A stretch of 43,266 nucleotides of DNA from an uncultured Flavobacteriaceae bacterium (lineage in GTDB: Bacteria; Bacteroidota; Bacteroidia; Flavobacteriales; Flavobacteriaceae): the NCBI GenBank assembly GCA_947500445.1, contig CANMSB010000037.1, positions 1 through 43,266 on the forward strand, written 5' to 3'. The notes beneath the pieces are model-generated. The model had not been told where the DNA came from, searched no databases, and worked only from the letters and a program-made list of their open reading frames with translations. A program made the translations under genes and the position numbers. How positions within the stretch are numbered: position 1 is the first letter of the stretch; each line of letters begins with the position of its first letter. Shown in pieces: positions 25,839-34,295 of the stretch.

Positions 25839-27098
25839 GGTCTTTTGTTTTTTCTTTTGTGCGGCAGGAAAAAGTACATTATTTAAGATGAGTCGATACC
25901 CGGGGGAAGTAGGATGCAGTTCCAGTTCCGTTTTTGGGTCCCCTACGCGATGTTGGTAGTCTTCCGGATCGTGACCCCCATAAAAGGTAAAAAAGCCTTT
26001 ACCCTTTATCCCATGCACGTAGCGCGCTTCGCCGTTGATCTTGTTTTCCCCCAAAACCATAACGGTAGGTTTTACCAACTTCCGTTCGAAGGCGGTAGTT
26101 TGTCCCATAAAGCCTTTTACCAGAGCGGTATGGTTCTGACAGAGCATAGTGGGTACGGGATCCCATTTTGCGGAGAAGTCCATCAACGAAAAATAGTCGG
26201 ACTCTTTTGGTACGTTACCCCTTTTGGTAGTCATGTCAATAGAGGAAAATTCGTATTGCAGGGGATTGCGCTCCAACACAAAATCCTTAAAGGCAAACGT
26301 TCTGGAAAAATCGAGCTTTGACTGATAGTTTGCTTCGGAGGGATCGCCGTCGAACATGGGCTCGCAAATATCTACCGTTTCGGCGGATAGCGCAATGTCA
26401 AAACTATCGGTTGCGGAACACATGGCGAACATGAAGCCTCCCCCGATCACATAGTTTCTAATTTTTTGCGCTACCGCCCTTTTTTGTTCGGAAACCTTAT
26501 CAAATCCCAATTTGGTGGCCAAGGCCTCGGCGTTCTGTTTTTGTTCGATATACCAAGGCGCCGCACGATAAGCACCATAAAACTTACCGTACTGTCCCGT
26601 AAAATCTTCATGGTGCAAGTGCAACCAATCGAACAGTGCCAGTTCATCGCGCAGCACTTCTTCATCATAAACCGTCTCATAGGGAATTTCGGCATAGGTG
26701 AGTACCATGGTCACCGCGTCGTCCCAAGGTTGGTTTCCCTTAGGGGAATACACGGCCACTTTTGGCGCTTTTTCCAACACCACCGCTTCTTGGTTCATGG
26801 AGGGGCTACCGATATCGTCCAAAATGGACTGTGCTTCCCCATCCGACAACACCTCAAAGGACACCCCGCGAATTTGACATTCCTTACGGATGTTCTCCCC
26901 ATCCGGTAATAGGAACGAACCGCCCCTATAATTCAACAACCACTGAACCTTTTGTTGCTTGGTCAGCACCCAGTAAGTAATACCGTATGCCTTAAGATGA
27001 TTTTTTTGTCCTTCGACATCCATGGGGATTAAAATGGAGGAAGCGAAAATGGGGTAAGCGGACAGAATAAAGAGAAGGGAGAGGATACTTTTTCGCAT
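25836..27098 (-). CDS. Secreted protein of unknown function (flavobacterial 'asparagine synthetase B'-labelled family)
   Basis: 420 aa from the ATG at 27098, where a signal peptide starts (MRKSILSLLFILSAYPIFASS). The in-frame ATG at 27128 is unlikely because a -7 box overlaps it. The mature protein has two parts: an N-terminal stretch (LIPMDVEGQKNHLKAYGIT) and a larger domain with DWLHLHHEDFTGQYG, GGGFMFAMCSATDSFDIAL and FTFYGGHDPEDYQHRVGDP. From memory, homologues in Bacteroidota are often labelled asparagine synthetase B, but neither the AsnB N-terminal Cys nor a PP-loop is present and the protein is exported, so that label looks wrong. The GG..F..CSA pattern recalls glutamine-amidotransferase/ThuA-like folds, which is only a guess. 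It borders the GH9 cluster, with no evidence that it belongs to it. Confidence 0.82.
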   Translation of the reverse strand: MRKSILSLLFILSAYPIFASSILIPMDVEGQKNHLKAYGITYWVLTKQQKVQWLLNYRGGSFLLPDGENIRKECQIRGVSFEVLSDGEAQSILDDIGSPSMNQEAVVLEKAPKVAVYSPKGNQPWDDAVTMVLTYAEIPYETVYDEEVLRDELALFDWLHLHHEDFTGQYGKFYGAYRAAPWYIEQKQNAEALATKLGFDKVSEQKRAVAQKIRNYVIGGGFMFAMCSATDSFDIALSAETVDICEPMFDGDPSEANYQSKLDFSRTFAFKDFVLERNPLQYEFSSIDMTTKRGNVPKESDYFSLMDFSAKWDPVPTMLCQNHTALVKGFMGQTTAFERKLVKPTVMVLGENKINGEARYVHGIKGKGFFTFYGGHDPEDYQHRVGDPKTELELHPTSPGYRLILNNVLFPAAQKKKQKT

Positions 27099-27125
27099 GC
27101 CTGGTTTTCTTTGAGGGGTACTTCT

Positions 27126-27133
27126 CAAATATA
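27126..27133 (-). promoter_or_regulatory. -7 box of the secreted-protein gene
   Basis: The minus strand reads TATATTTG, an exact TAnnTTTG. It predicts a start near 27119 and a 20-nt leader to the ATG at 27098. No TTG lies at the usual -33 spacing. Confidence 0.5.
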
Positions 27134-27284
27134 ACGGAAATTACCTCCGTTTTGTTTTTGGCAACGTTAAAGATTTTAGAAAAGGAGGTACTGTACCGGT
27201 TTCTGAAAATAGGGAAAGAGCACCATTAGAAGTCCGTTTTCAGGAAGAACAGTTTCTCCCCTTGATGGCAGCAATATATTAGAT

Positions 27285-28835
27285 TTAAAACGGTACCCCG
27301 CTATCGTCTTCCGGTCCCAGACCATCGTTCATGGAGCTTCCAAATGCTTCGTTGGCATCGGGAAGGCTGCTGGTGTTGAACGGGTTTTCATCGCCATCGT
27401 TCATTTTCGATTGAAATTCGAAAGGCGAATCAAAATCGTCCAGATTGTCGAACTTACCTAGGTTTCCAATGAACTTCAAACGGATGTTTTCCAATCCCCC
27501 GTTACGGTGTTTGGCTACGATAAACTCGGCCTGCCCTTGTGTGGGCGTGCGCTCTTCATCGTCCCACTCATCAATTTTGTAGTATTCTGGACGGTATATA
27601 AAGGATACGATATCGGCATCCTGTTCAATGGCCCCGGATTCCCTTAGATCCGACAGTAACGGCCTTTTACTGCCGCCACGGGTCTCTACCGCCCGAGAAA
27701 GCTGTGACAGGGCAATGACCGGTATGTTCAATTCTTTGGCCAAGGCCTTTAGGTTTCGAGAAATGGTAGAAATTTCCTGCTCCCTATTCCCTCCTTTTTG
27801 CGACCCTCCGGCCGTCATCAGTTGCAGGTAATCGATGATGATCAGTTTAATACCATGCTGGGAGGCCAAACGCCTTGCTTTTGCCCGAAGGTCAAAAATG
27901 GATAAGGAGGGTGTATCGTCTATGAACAAGGGCGCTTTTTCCAACGCCTTTACCTTTACGTTCAATTGTTCCCACTCGTGTTTTTCCAGCTTACCGGTAC
28001 GCAATTTCTCGGAGGAAAGTCCTGTTTCCGAAGAAATAAGTCGCGTAATCAACTGTACGGAGGACATTTCACAGGAAAAGAACGCCACTGGAATATTGGA
28101 ATTCACGGCCATATTCTTGGCCATGGACAGCGTAAGCGCCGTTTTACCCATACCCGGCCGTGCCGCTACAATGATCAAATCACTCGGCTGCCAACCGGAA
28201 GTCAACTTGTCGACCTTGTCAAAACCGGAGGCCACCCCACTCATTCCCTCCTTGTTGGCAATTTCCTCGATCCGCCTTTTTGCTTGTATAACGAGATCCT
28301 GGGCCGTTTCGGCAGAGCGTTTTAGGTTGCCCTGGGTTACGTCGTACAGTTTGGATTCAGCGGCATCCAACAAGTCAAAAACATCGGTACCCTCATCGTA
28401 CGCCTCCTCAATGATCTCGTTTGAAATTTTTATCAAACTTCGTTGAATGAATTTTTGAAGAATGATTCGCGCATGAAACTCGATATGGGCAGAAGAAGCT
28501 ACCTTTTGCGTTAGTTTTATGAGGTAAAAATCCCCCCCGATCGCCTCTAAGTGTCCGCTTTTCTTTAATTGGGACGAAACGGTTAATAAATCGACCGGTT
28601 CCGAACTTTCAAATAATTTGAAAATTGCTTCATAGATAAATCGATGCGCGTCCTTATAGAATACATCGGGATGTAAGATATCTATTACCTCATCGACCCC
28701 TTTTTTATCAATCATCATTGCCCCCAATACAACTTCCTCTAAATCAACAGCTTGCGGCGGTATTTTACCACGCTCCAAGTTGATTAGCGTTGATTTATCG
28801 ATTTTGCGCGCTATAGTGGGTTCTCTGCTCTCCAT
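27285..28835 (-). CDS. dnaB: Replicative DNA helicase DnaB
   Basis: 516 aa hexameric 5'-3' helicase of the replication fork. The N-terminal domain begins near PPQAVDLEEVVLGAMMIDK; the RecA-like motor domain carries Walker A ARPGMGKTAL, Walker B IIIDYLQLM, and a DLRESGAIEQDADIV motif with the arginine-finger region. The C-terminal tail is acidic. The flavobacterial extension MESREPTIARKIDKSTLINL precedes the family core. Monocistronic; upstream TACTTTCG is a one-mismatch -7 box ending about 12 bp before the ATG. No strong terminator was seen after the stop. Confidence 0.97.
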   Translation of the reverse strand: MESREPTIARKIDKSTLINLERGKIPPQAVDLEEVVLGAMMIDKKGVDEVIDILHPDVFYKDAHRFIYEAIFKLFESSEPVDLLTVSSQLKKSGHLEAIGGDFYLIKLTQKVASSAHIEFHARIILQKFIQRSLIKISNEIIEEAYDEGTDVFDLLDAAESKLYDVTQGNLKRSAETAQDLVIQAKRRIEEIANKEGMSGVASGFDKVDKLTSGWQPSDLIIVAARPGMGKTALTLSMAKNMAVNSNIPVAFFSCEMSSVQLITRLISSETGLSSEKLRTGKLEKHEWEQLNVKVKALEKAPLFIDDTPSLSIFDLRAKARRLASQHGIKLIIIDYLQLMTAGGSQKGGNREQEISTISRNLKALAKELNIPVIALSQLSRAVETRGGSKRPLLSDLRESGAIEQDADIVSFIYRPEYYKIDEWDDEERTPTQGQAEFIVAKHRNGGLENIRLKFIGNLGKFDNLDDFDSPFEFQSKMNDGDENPFNTSSLPDANEAFGSSMNDGLGPEDDSGVPF

Positions 28836-28943
28836 GGTGACGAAAGTATGGAATTAACCTTAAGTTAACATCGGTAACACCCGATGCGATATCAACAACT
28901 CATTCACAAATGTGCTGTTGATAAGTTACGATTTTATGTTGAT

Positions 28944-28980
28944 AACGAAAAAAATCCGGAAAGTCGGTCTTCCGGATTTT
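28944..28980 (-). terminator. Intrinsic terminator of accA
   Basis: AAAATCCGGAA (28951-28961) and TTCCGGATTTT (28970-28980) form an 11-bp stem. On the minus strand it is followed by a run of eight T, 23 bp after the accA stop. Confidence 0.9.
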
Positions 28981-29003
28981 AAATTTCTTGGATAGTGCGG
29001 TGG

Positions 29004-29957
29004 TTAGCCGTTGAAAACGCCCATCTGTGCATATTTTTCCATTCGGGCGTTCACCAATTCCTTTGGTGATAACTTTTCCAATTTTTCAAAATGTGCGGAA
29101 ATTTTATTTTTTACGATCTGAAACGTTTTTTCCCTATTGGCATGTGCCCCCCCTTCGGGTTCCCTAACGATCTCGTCGATGATCTTTAATTTTTTCATGT
29201 CGTTGGCAGTGAGTTTTAAAGCCTCGGCCGCAATTTCCTTGTACTCCCAGCTTCTCCAAAGAATGGAAGAACAGGATTCCGGGGAAATTACCGAATACCA
29301 TGTATTTTCCAACATCAATACCACATCGCCAACACCGATCCCCAGTGCCCCTCCCGAAGCACCTTCTCCTATAATGACTACCATTATGGGAACTTTCAAA
29401 CGGGTCATCTCCATAATGTTCCGCGCAATGGCCTCTCCCTGTCCACGCTCTTCGGCCTCTATTCCCGGGTATGCGCCCGGAGTGTCGATCAAACACACTA
29501 CGGGAACACCGAACTTTTCTGCGGATTTCATTAAACGTAACGCTTTCCGGTACCCTTCCGGATTCGCCATACCAAAATTTCGGTATTGCCGGGTTTTGGT
29601 ATTGTATCCTTTTTGTTGCCCAATGAACATATAGGTTTGGTCCCCTATTTTTCCAAGGCCACCGATCATCGCCTTATCGTCCTTTACATTTCGATCGCCA
29701 TGCAGTTCTAAAAAGGTATCCCCGCATATGGCCTGTATGTAATCCAGGGTATAGGGCCTGTTCGGATGCCGTGATAATTGTACCCGTTGCCAGGCTGTAA
29801 GGGTCTTATAGATTTCTTTTCTGGTATCCTTTAATTTTTTCTCGATCTGTTTGCAGGTCTCCGTTACATCGACATCACTTTCCTTGCCGATGATCATGCA
29901 TTTGTCCAGCTGATCTTCAAGTTCTTTAATGGGCAGTTCAAAATCTAAATATTCCAT
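29004..29957 (-). CDS. accA: Acetyl-CoA carboxylase carboxyltransferase subunit alpha
   Basis: 317 aa, normal length. Forms with AccD the carboxyltransferase that makes malonyl-CoA for fatty-acid synthesis. Recognisable signatures: the N-terminal [15 protein letters not shown], then [35 protein letters not shown], the crotonase-fold active-site stretch [39 protein letters not shown] and [14 protein letters not shown]. An exact -7 box (29989-29996) lies 32 bp upstream; a strong terminator lies downstream. Confidence 0.98.
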   Translation of the reverse strand: MEYLDFELPIKELEDQLDKCMIIGKESDVDVTETCKQIEKKLKDTRKEIYKTLTAWQRVQLSRHPNRPYTLDYIQAICGDTFLELHGDRNVKDDKAMIGGLGKIGDQTYMFIGQQKGYNTKTRQYRNFGMANPEGYRKALRLMKSAEKFGVPVVCLIDTPGAYPGIEAEERGQGEAIARNIMEMTRLKVPIMVVIIGEGASGGALGIGVGDVVLMLENTWYSVISPESCSSILWRSWEYKEIAAEALKLTANDMKKLKIIDEIVREPEGGAHANREKTFQIVKNKISAHFEKLEKLSPKELVNARMEKYAQMGVFNG

Positions 29958-29988
29958 AATTCACGATCGGTTGCGTTCTTTTGATGGA

Positions 29989-29996
29989 CAAATATA
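29989..29996 (-). promoter_or_regulatory. -7 box of accA
   Basis: The minus strand reads TATATTTG (exact TAnnTTTG). The predicted start near 29982 gives a leader of about 25 nt. No TTG at -33. Confidence 0.5.
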
Positions 29997-30022
29997 AAAC
30001 TTTATGTAGAACGGATATGAAA

Positions 30023-30910
30023 TCATCTCCTTTTTAAACGCGCCCTATTTTTTATCCATCCATTGGCGATTACGGTGAGTACGATGACCCCGGCACCGAT
30101 GTAAAAGGGCGCACTCATCCGTTCGGAATCACTTAAAATAAAATAGGCCAAAACGATACCGTAAACGGGCTCCAAATTAATGGTCAACATTACGGTATAG
30201 GCGGATAGGTTTCGCATTACCCGTACCGATGCAATGAAGGCGTATGCGGTACATATGCTGGCCAAAATGGCAATATAGGACCAGTCGTTTGCGGGTAGGT
30301 CGAAAAATGCTTTTGAAAAACCGTTGGTCACGCCCAAATACAAGGATAGCAGCGTTACCCCGATCAACAACTCATAAAAGGTGATTACGGAGGGCCTTGC
30401 GGTTTTTACCAGTCTACCGTTGATGACCGAAAATACCGCGGCAAGAAAAGCAGATAGCAAGGCCAGCAGCATACCGGTCACATATTGTGGTTCCAAACCG
30501 AATATTACCGCTAACCCGAACAATACGGCCATCCCGAAAAGCAGCTCGTACCCAATAATCTTGCCCTTGTTCCATAAGGGTTCGATCAGGGCGGTAAAAA
30601 ATGCCCCCGATGCCATAACGGTCAACGCCACGGCGACCGTTGCGGTTTTAATGGCCATAAAAAAGGTTACCCAATGAACGGCCAACGCCACACCACCGAC
30701 AATCAGTAGCCCAAAGTCCCTTTTTGTTACTTTGGGTCCTATGCCCTTAAACAATAGGTATAGTCCGATCAGTGCCGTAGCGATCCCCATTCGGTACCAT
30801 ACCAATGGTAGGGCCGTAATGGTAATGAGCTTGCCCAAAATTGCCGTAAAGCCCCAAATGAATACGATGAAATGTAAATGGAGCTGATCGGTAAGCTTAG
30901 CGTTTGGCAT
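30023..30910 (-). CDS. EamA/DMT-superfamily transporter
   Basis: 295 aa inner-membrane protein with about ten hydrophobic segments arranged as two EamA repeats (about 10-140 and 150-285), typical of the drug/metabolite transporter superfamily. The start LHFIVFIWGFTAILGKLITI and the segment ATVAVALTVMASGAFFTALIEPL are characteristic. Substrate unknown (family members export amino acids, nucleosides or metabolites). The start overlaps the end of the LptF/G-type gene by 14 bp, so it is translationally coupled as third gene of tgt-lptF/G-eamA. Confidence 0.92.
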   Translation of the reverse strand: MPNAKLTDQLHLHFIVFIWGFTAILGKLITITALPLVWYRMGIATALIGLYLLFKGIGPKVTKRDFGLLIVGGVALAVHWVTFFMAIKTATVAVALTVMASGAFFTALIEPLWNKGKIIGYELLFGMAVLFGLAVIFGLEPQYVTGMLLALLSAFLAAVFSVINGRLVKTARPSVITFYELLIGVTLLSLYLGVTNGFSKAFFDLPANDWSYIAILASICTAYAFIASVRVMRNLSAYTVMLTINLEPVYGIVLAYFILSDSERMSAPFYIGAGVIVLTVIANGWIKNRARLKRR

Positions 30911-31976
30911 TTTGAAGGAGATAAAATGCGAGGATACCGAACAAAATGTTGGGGATAACTACCGCCAATAGCGGTGAAAAACCGGCCTGTTCGGCCAAGG
31001 TTCCAAAAACTTTATCGAAGAAAATAAAAATAAAGGCCACAAAAATACCAAAGGCAAGGTTCACGCCCATACCGCCCCTACGCTTTGTAGACGATACCGC
31101 TACCGCGATAATGGTCAGGATAAAGGCACTTACCGGCAATGCCCAACGTTTGTATTTTACCAAACGGTACGCGTTAATATTGGATGCCCCTTTTTTCTTT
31201 TGATCTTTTATGAATTTATTCAATTGAAAAAAGTCCTTCGTTTCGGCCACATAGGACACTGGGGTAAGATCGGCAATATTGAAATCGAAAACGGTATCGA
31301 GCCTTCTTTTGGTCTCCAAAATTTCTTCGTCCCCGTTTACCGTTCGCTTTTGATATGACGTAAGGCGATAGGTAGTATCCTTGGCCACCCAGCGGATCAT
31401 TGCTGCCGAAATTTTGAATTCCAACTTGTTGTCCTCCCCGAAGCGTTCAAAGGTAAAGTTGCTACCACTTTGCCGCGCGGGGTTGAAGCTGCTTACATAG
31501 ATGAAATCGCGTTCGTTCAGCTGGGTAAAAATATTGGTGGTCACCCGATCTTGACGTCCCTTTTTGAGGTATTTGAACTTGAACTCGTTGAACCCGGCAC
31601 TTGCTTTGGGCACTATGAACATCGCCATTAAAAACATAAGCGTGGCAATTAGGGAGGCGCCGATAATATATGGTCTTAAAAAACGACCGAACGATACGCC
31701 GGAACTTAAAATGGCAACAATTTCGGTATTTCCAGCGAGTTTTGAGGTGAAAAAAATGATTGACAGAAACAAAAATATAGGGAATAATAGACTGCCGATA
31801 TACAGGGTAAAGTTGCCGTAGTATCGAAAAATTTCGTTCAAGGGCGCCTCGTTATCGATCATTTTACCGATCTGTTCGGCCAAGTTCGCCATAATGCCGA
31901 TCGGCACGAACAGCAAAATCATTACGATAAACGTAACGAGATACCTTTTTAGGATATACTTGTCTAAAATCGTCAA
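30897..31976 (-). CDS. LptF/LptG family permease (LPS export)
   Basis: 359 aa; N-terminal block of transmembrane segments with LDKYILKRYLVTF (classical YjgP/YjgQ start), a periplasmic beta-jellyroll (about 125-260), and C-terminal transmembrane helices. In the Lpt system LptF and LptG with ATPase LptB2 extract lipopolysaccharide from the inner membrane. Bacteroidota carry more than one copy; this one, 2 bp after tgt, cannot be assigned to F or G from sequence alone. Confidence 0.93.
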   Translation of the reverse strand: MTILDKYILKRYLVTFIVMILLFVPIGIMANLAEQIGKMIDNEAPLNEIFRYYGNFTLYIGSLLFPIFLFLSIIFFTSKLAGNTEIVAILSSGVSFGRFLRPYIIGASLIATLMFLMAMFIVPKASAGFNEFKFKYLKKGRQDRVTTNIFTQLNERDFIYVSSFNPARQSGSNFTFERFGEDNKLEFKISAAMIRWVAKDTTYRLTSYQKRTVNGDEEILETKRRLDTVFDFNIADLTPVSYVAETKDFFQLNKFIKDQKKKGASNINAYRLVKYKRWALPVSAFILTIIAVAVSSTKRRGGMGVNLAFGIFVAFIFIFFDKVFGTLAEQAGFSPLLAVVIPNILFGILAFYLLQNAKR

Positions 31977-31978
31977 GG

Positions 31979-33109
31979 CTATAGTCGTTTATCCATTTGT
32001 TTGACCATCATGTTCTTCCATGTCGTAAAATCTCCCGCCAGAATATGTTTTCGCGCCTCACGCACCAACCAAAGGTAAAAACCGAGGTTGTGAATGGTGG
32101 CGATCTGTTTTCCCAAATATTCCTTGGCAACGAACAGGTGTCGTAAATAGGCCTTGGAATACTCGGTATCGACAAAGGTAATGCCCATATCGTCTATGGC
32201 AGAAAAATCGTCTTCCCACTTTTTATTTTTGATATTGATGGTTCCATGGGCTGTAAAGAGCATTCCATTCCGTGCATTACGTGTCGGCATCACGCAATCG
32301 AACATGTCGACCCCAAGGGCAATATTCTCCAAAATATTGATCGGTGTACCTACTCCCATCAGATAACGGGGCTTGTCCTCGGGCAATATTTCACAGACCA
32401 CATCGGTCATCGCATACATTTCTTCTGCCGGTTCCCCTACCGATAGTCCACCGATGGCATTTCCCTCGGCCCCTACCCCGGCAATGTACTCCGCCGATTG
32501 TTTTCTAAGGTCCTTATAGGTCGATCCTTGAACGATAGGAAAAAAGGTCTGTTCGTAATCGTACTCGAAAGGGGTTTTCTTCAAATGTGTAATGCAGCGT
32601 TCCAACCACCTATGGGTCATGTGCATAGACCTTTTGGCGTAGTTGTATTCGCAGGGATATGGTGTACATTCATCGAACGCCATAATAATATCGGCGCCGA
32701 TCACCCGTTGGATTTCCATCACATTTTCAGGTGTAAACAGATGCAGGGACCCGTCGATATGGGATTTGAACTTTACGCCCTCTTCCTTGATCTTTCTGTT
32801 GGCGGATAGGGAGTATACCTGGTAGCCCCCACTATCGGTGAGAATGTTTCGGTCCCAACCCATAAATTTGTGCAGTCCGCCCGCTTTTTTTAAAATATCG
32901 GTCTTAGGCCTTAGGAACAGGTGGTAGGTATTTCCCAAAATGATATCGGGATCAATTTCCTCCTTCAATTCCCTTTGGTGTACGCCTTTGACGGAGGCTA
33001 CGGTTCCCACCGGCATGAATATGGGGGTCTGAACGGTGCCGTGGTCGGTGACCATGCTTCCCGCACGTGCCTTGCTCTGCGAATCGGTTTGGTGTAGGGT
33101 AAATTTCAA
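31979..33109 (-). CDS. tgt: tRNA-guanine transglycosylase (zinc-site Cys missing)
   Basis: Exchanges guanine-34 for the queuine precursor preQ1 in GUN-anticodon tRNAs. 376 aa if translated from the TTG at 33109, which yields the family N-terminus MKFTLHQTD. An in-frame ATG at 33145 would add 12 residues, but a -7 box (33134-33127) lies inside that extension and would place the mRNA start after it. The TIM-barrel signatures are present: TPIFMPVGT, DIILGNTYHL, LTDSGGYQVYSL, the substrate-pocket IIMAFDECTPYP, GGLSVGEP, and FDCVMPTRNARNG with the nucleophilic Asp. The usual zinc motif CxCxxC before the YSRAYLRHLF segment is absent; the segment reads MGITFVDTEYSKAYLRHLF. First gene of a three-gene operon. 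Confidence 0.95.
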   Translation of the reverse strand: MKFTLHQTDSQSKARAGSMVTDHGTVQTPIFMPVGTVASVKGVHQRELKEEIDPDIILGNTYHLFLRPKTDILKKAGGLHKFMGWDRNILTDSGGYQVYSLSANRKIKEEGVKFKSHIDGSLHLFTPENVMEIQRVIGADIIMAFDECTPYPCEYNYAKRSMHMTHRWLERCITHLKKTPFEYDYEQTFFPIVQGSTYKDLRKQSAEYIAGVGAEGNAIGGLSVGEPAEEMYAMTDVVCEILPEDKPRYLMGVGTPINILENIALGVDMFDCVMPTRNARNGMLFTAHGTINIKNKKWEDDFSAIDDMGITFVDTEYSKAYLRHLFVAKEYLGKQIATIHNLGFYLWLVREARKHILAGDFTTWKNMMVKQMDKRL

Positions 33110-33126
33110 ATCTTCTGTTATGAGCG

Positions 33127-33134
33127 CAAATATA
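33127..33134 (-). promoter_or_regulatory. -7 box of the tgt operon
   Basis: The minus strand reads TATATTTG. The predicted start near 33120 leaves only about 10 nt before the TTG codon proposed as the tgt start. Confidence 0.5.
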
Positions 33135-33344
33135 ATCAACTCCAATCGAGAAGATGCTTAACAAAAAAATAAAGTTCTTCGGGTACTTTGTTATATATGA
33201 AACCGGAATACTTCCGAAGCTATGGGAGCGGCATTGGGCGCTAGCGGGCATGATTTCCCTATTTTAAAGTTCTAAAGCGAAATCGATGTAGTTTTTCTTC
33301 CCAAAACCTTCCGTCCCCCGTTAATAAATTATCATAACTACCGC

Positions 33345-33374
33345 TTGTCCTGCGAAAAGATTGCGTTACTTTTG
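33345..33374 (+). promoter_or_regulatory. Promoter of the transketolase genes
   Basis: TTG (33345-33347), a 19-bp spacer, TACTTTTG (33367-33374): a perfect Bacteroidota housekeeping promoter. It predicts a start near 33381 and a leader of about 15 nt to the ATG at 33396. Confidence 0.8.
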
Positions 33375-33395
33375 GGCATCGAAAACAAAAAAATT

Positions 33396-34241
33396 ATGGC
33401 CACACTTGAAGCGTTGGAAGCGGTAGTTGAACAAACACGCCGCGATATTTTACGAATGGTACACAAGGTGAACTCCGGACACCCCGGAGGTTCCCTAGGT
33501 TGCACTGAATTCTTTGTAGCCCTGTACCACGAAATTATGCACCTGAACGAGGGGTTCGATATGGATGGTGCCGGAGAGGATCTGTTTTTCCTTTCCAACG
33601 GCCACATATCCCCGGTTTACTATAGTGTTTTGGCCCGCAAAGGGTACTTTCCCGTTGAGGAGCTCAATACGTTCAGACTGATCGATTCCAGACTTCAGGG
33701 CCACCCGACCACCCATGAGGGACTTCCGGGCATCCGCATCGCCTCGGGCTCTTTGGGCCAAGGAATGTCGGTAGCGATCGGTGCCGCACTGGCCAAAAAA
33801 TTGAACAAGGACGAGCGATTGGTGTATAGCCTACATGGAGATGGTGAGTTGCAAGAGGGCCAAAATTGGGAGGCCATCATGTATGCCGCCGGGAACAACG
33901 TGGACAACCTGATTTCGACCATAGATTTTAACGGTCAACAGATCGATGGTGCCACGGACGATGTGCTCCCTATGGGCAACTTAAGGGCAAAGTTCGAAGC
34001 CTTTGGTTGGGACGTTCTAGAAATTGAAAAAGGAAATGACCTGGAGGCCGTAGTCAACGGCATGCAGGAAGCCAAAAGCCGAACGGGCAAAGGCAGGCCA
34101 GTGTGCGTGTTATTGCACACGGTAATGGGGAACGGGGTAGATTTTATGATGCATACCCACGCATGGCATGGAAAGGCGCCCAACGATGAGCAATTGGCCA
34201 CCGGTTTGGCACAAAACGCGGAAACTTTAGGGGATTATTAA
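33396..34241 (+). CDS. Transketolase, N-terminal (ThDP-binding) subunit
   Basis: 281 aa from the ATG at 33396 (MATLEALEAVVEQTRRDIL); the longer frame from 33345 begins inside the promoter. Corresponds to the N-terminal third of full-length transketolase: HPGGSLGCTEFFVALY, LSNGHISPVYYSVLA, GSLGQGMSVAIGAA, the ThDP signature HGDGELQEGQNWEA ... IDFNGQQIDG, and the C-terminal HAWHGKAPN. The C-terminal subunit is encoded 54 bp downstream, so the two proteins together form the pentose-phosphate-pathway enzyme. Split transketolases are common in many bacteria. Confidence 0.96.
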   Translation: MATLEALEAVVEQTRRDILRMVHKVNSGHPGGSLGCTEFFVALYHEIMHLNEGFDMDGAGEDLFFLSNGHISPVYYSVLARKGYFPVEELNTFRLIDSRLQGHPTTHEGLPGIRIASGSLGQGMSVAIGAALAKKLNKDERLVYSLHGDGELQEGQNWEAIMYAAGNNVDNLISTIDFNGQQIDGATDDVLPMGNLRAKFEAFGWDVLEIEKGNDLEAVVNGMQEAKSRTGKGRPVCVLLHTVMGNGVDFMMHTHAWHGKAPNDEQLATGLAQNAETLGDY

Positions 34242-34295
34242 AAGATTTGGATTACCACAGGTTCGATTCCCGACTTCTTTGGGAATGGAAATAAA

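Noticed and set aside
33345-33395. Longer transketolase N-subunit starting with TTG at 33345
   Set aside because: That TTG is the -33 element of the promoter; the mRNA is predicted to start near 33381 and family homology begins at the ATG 33396.
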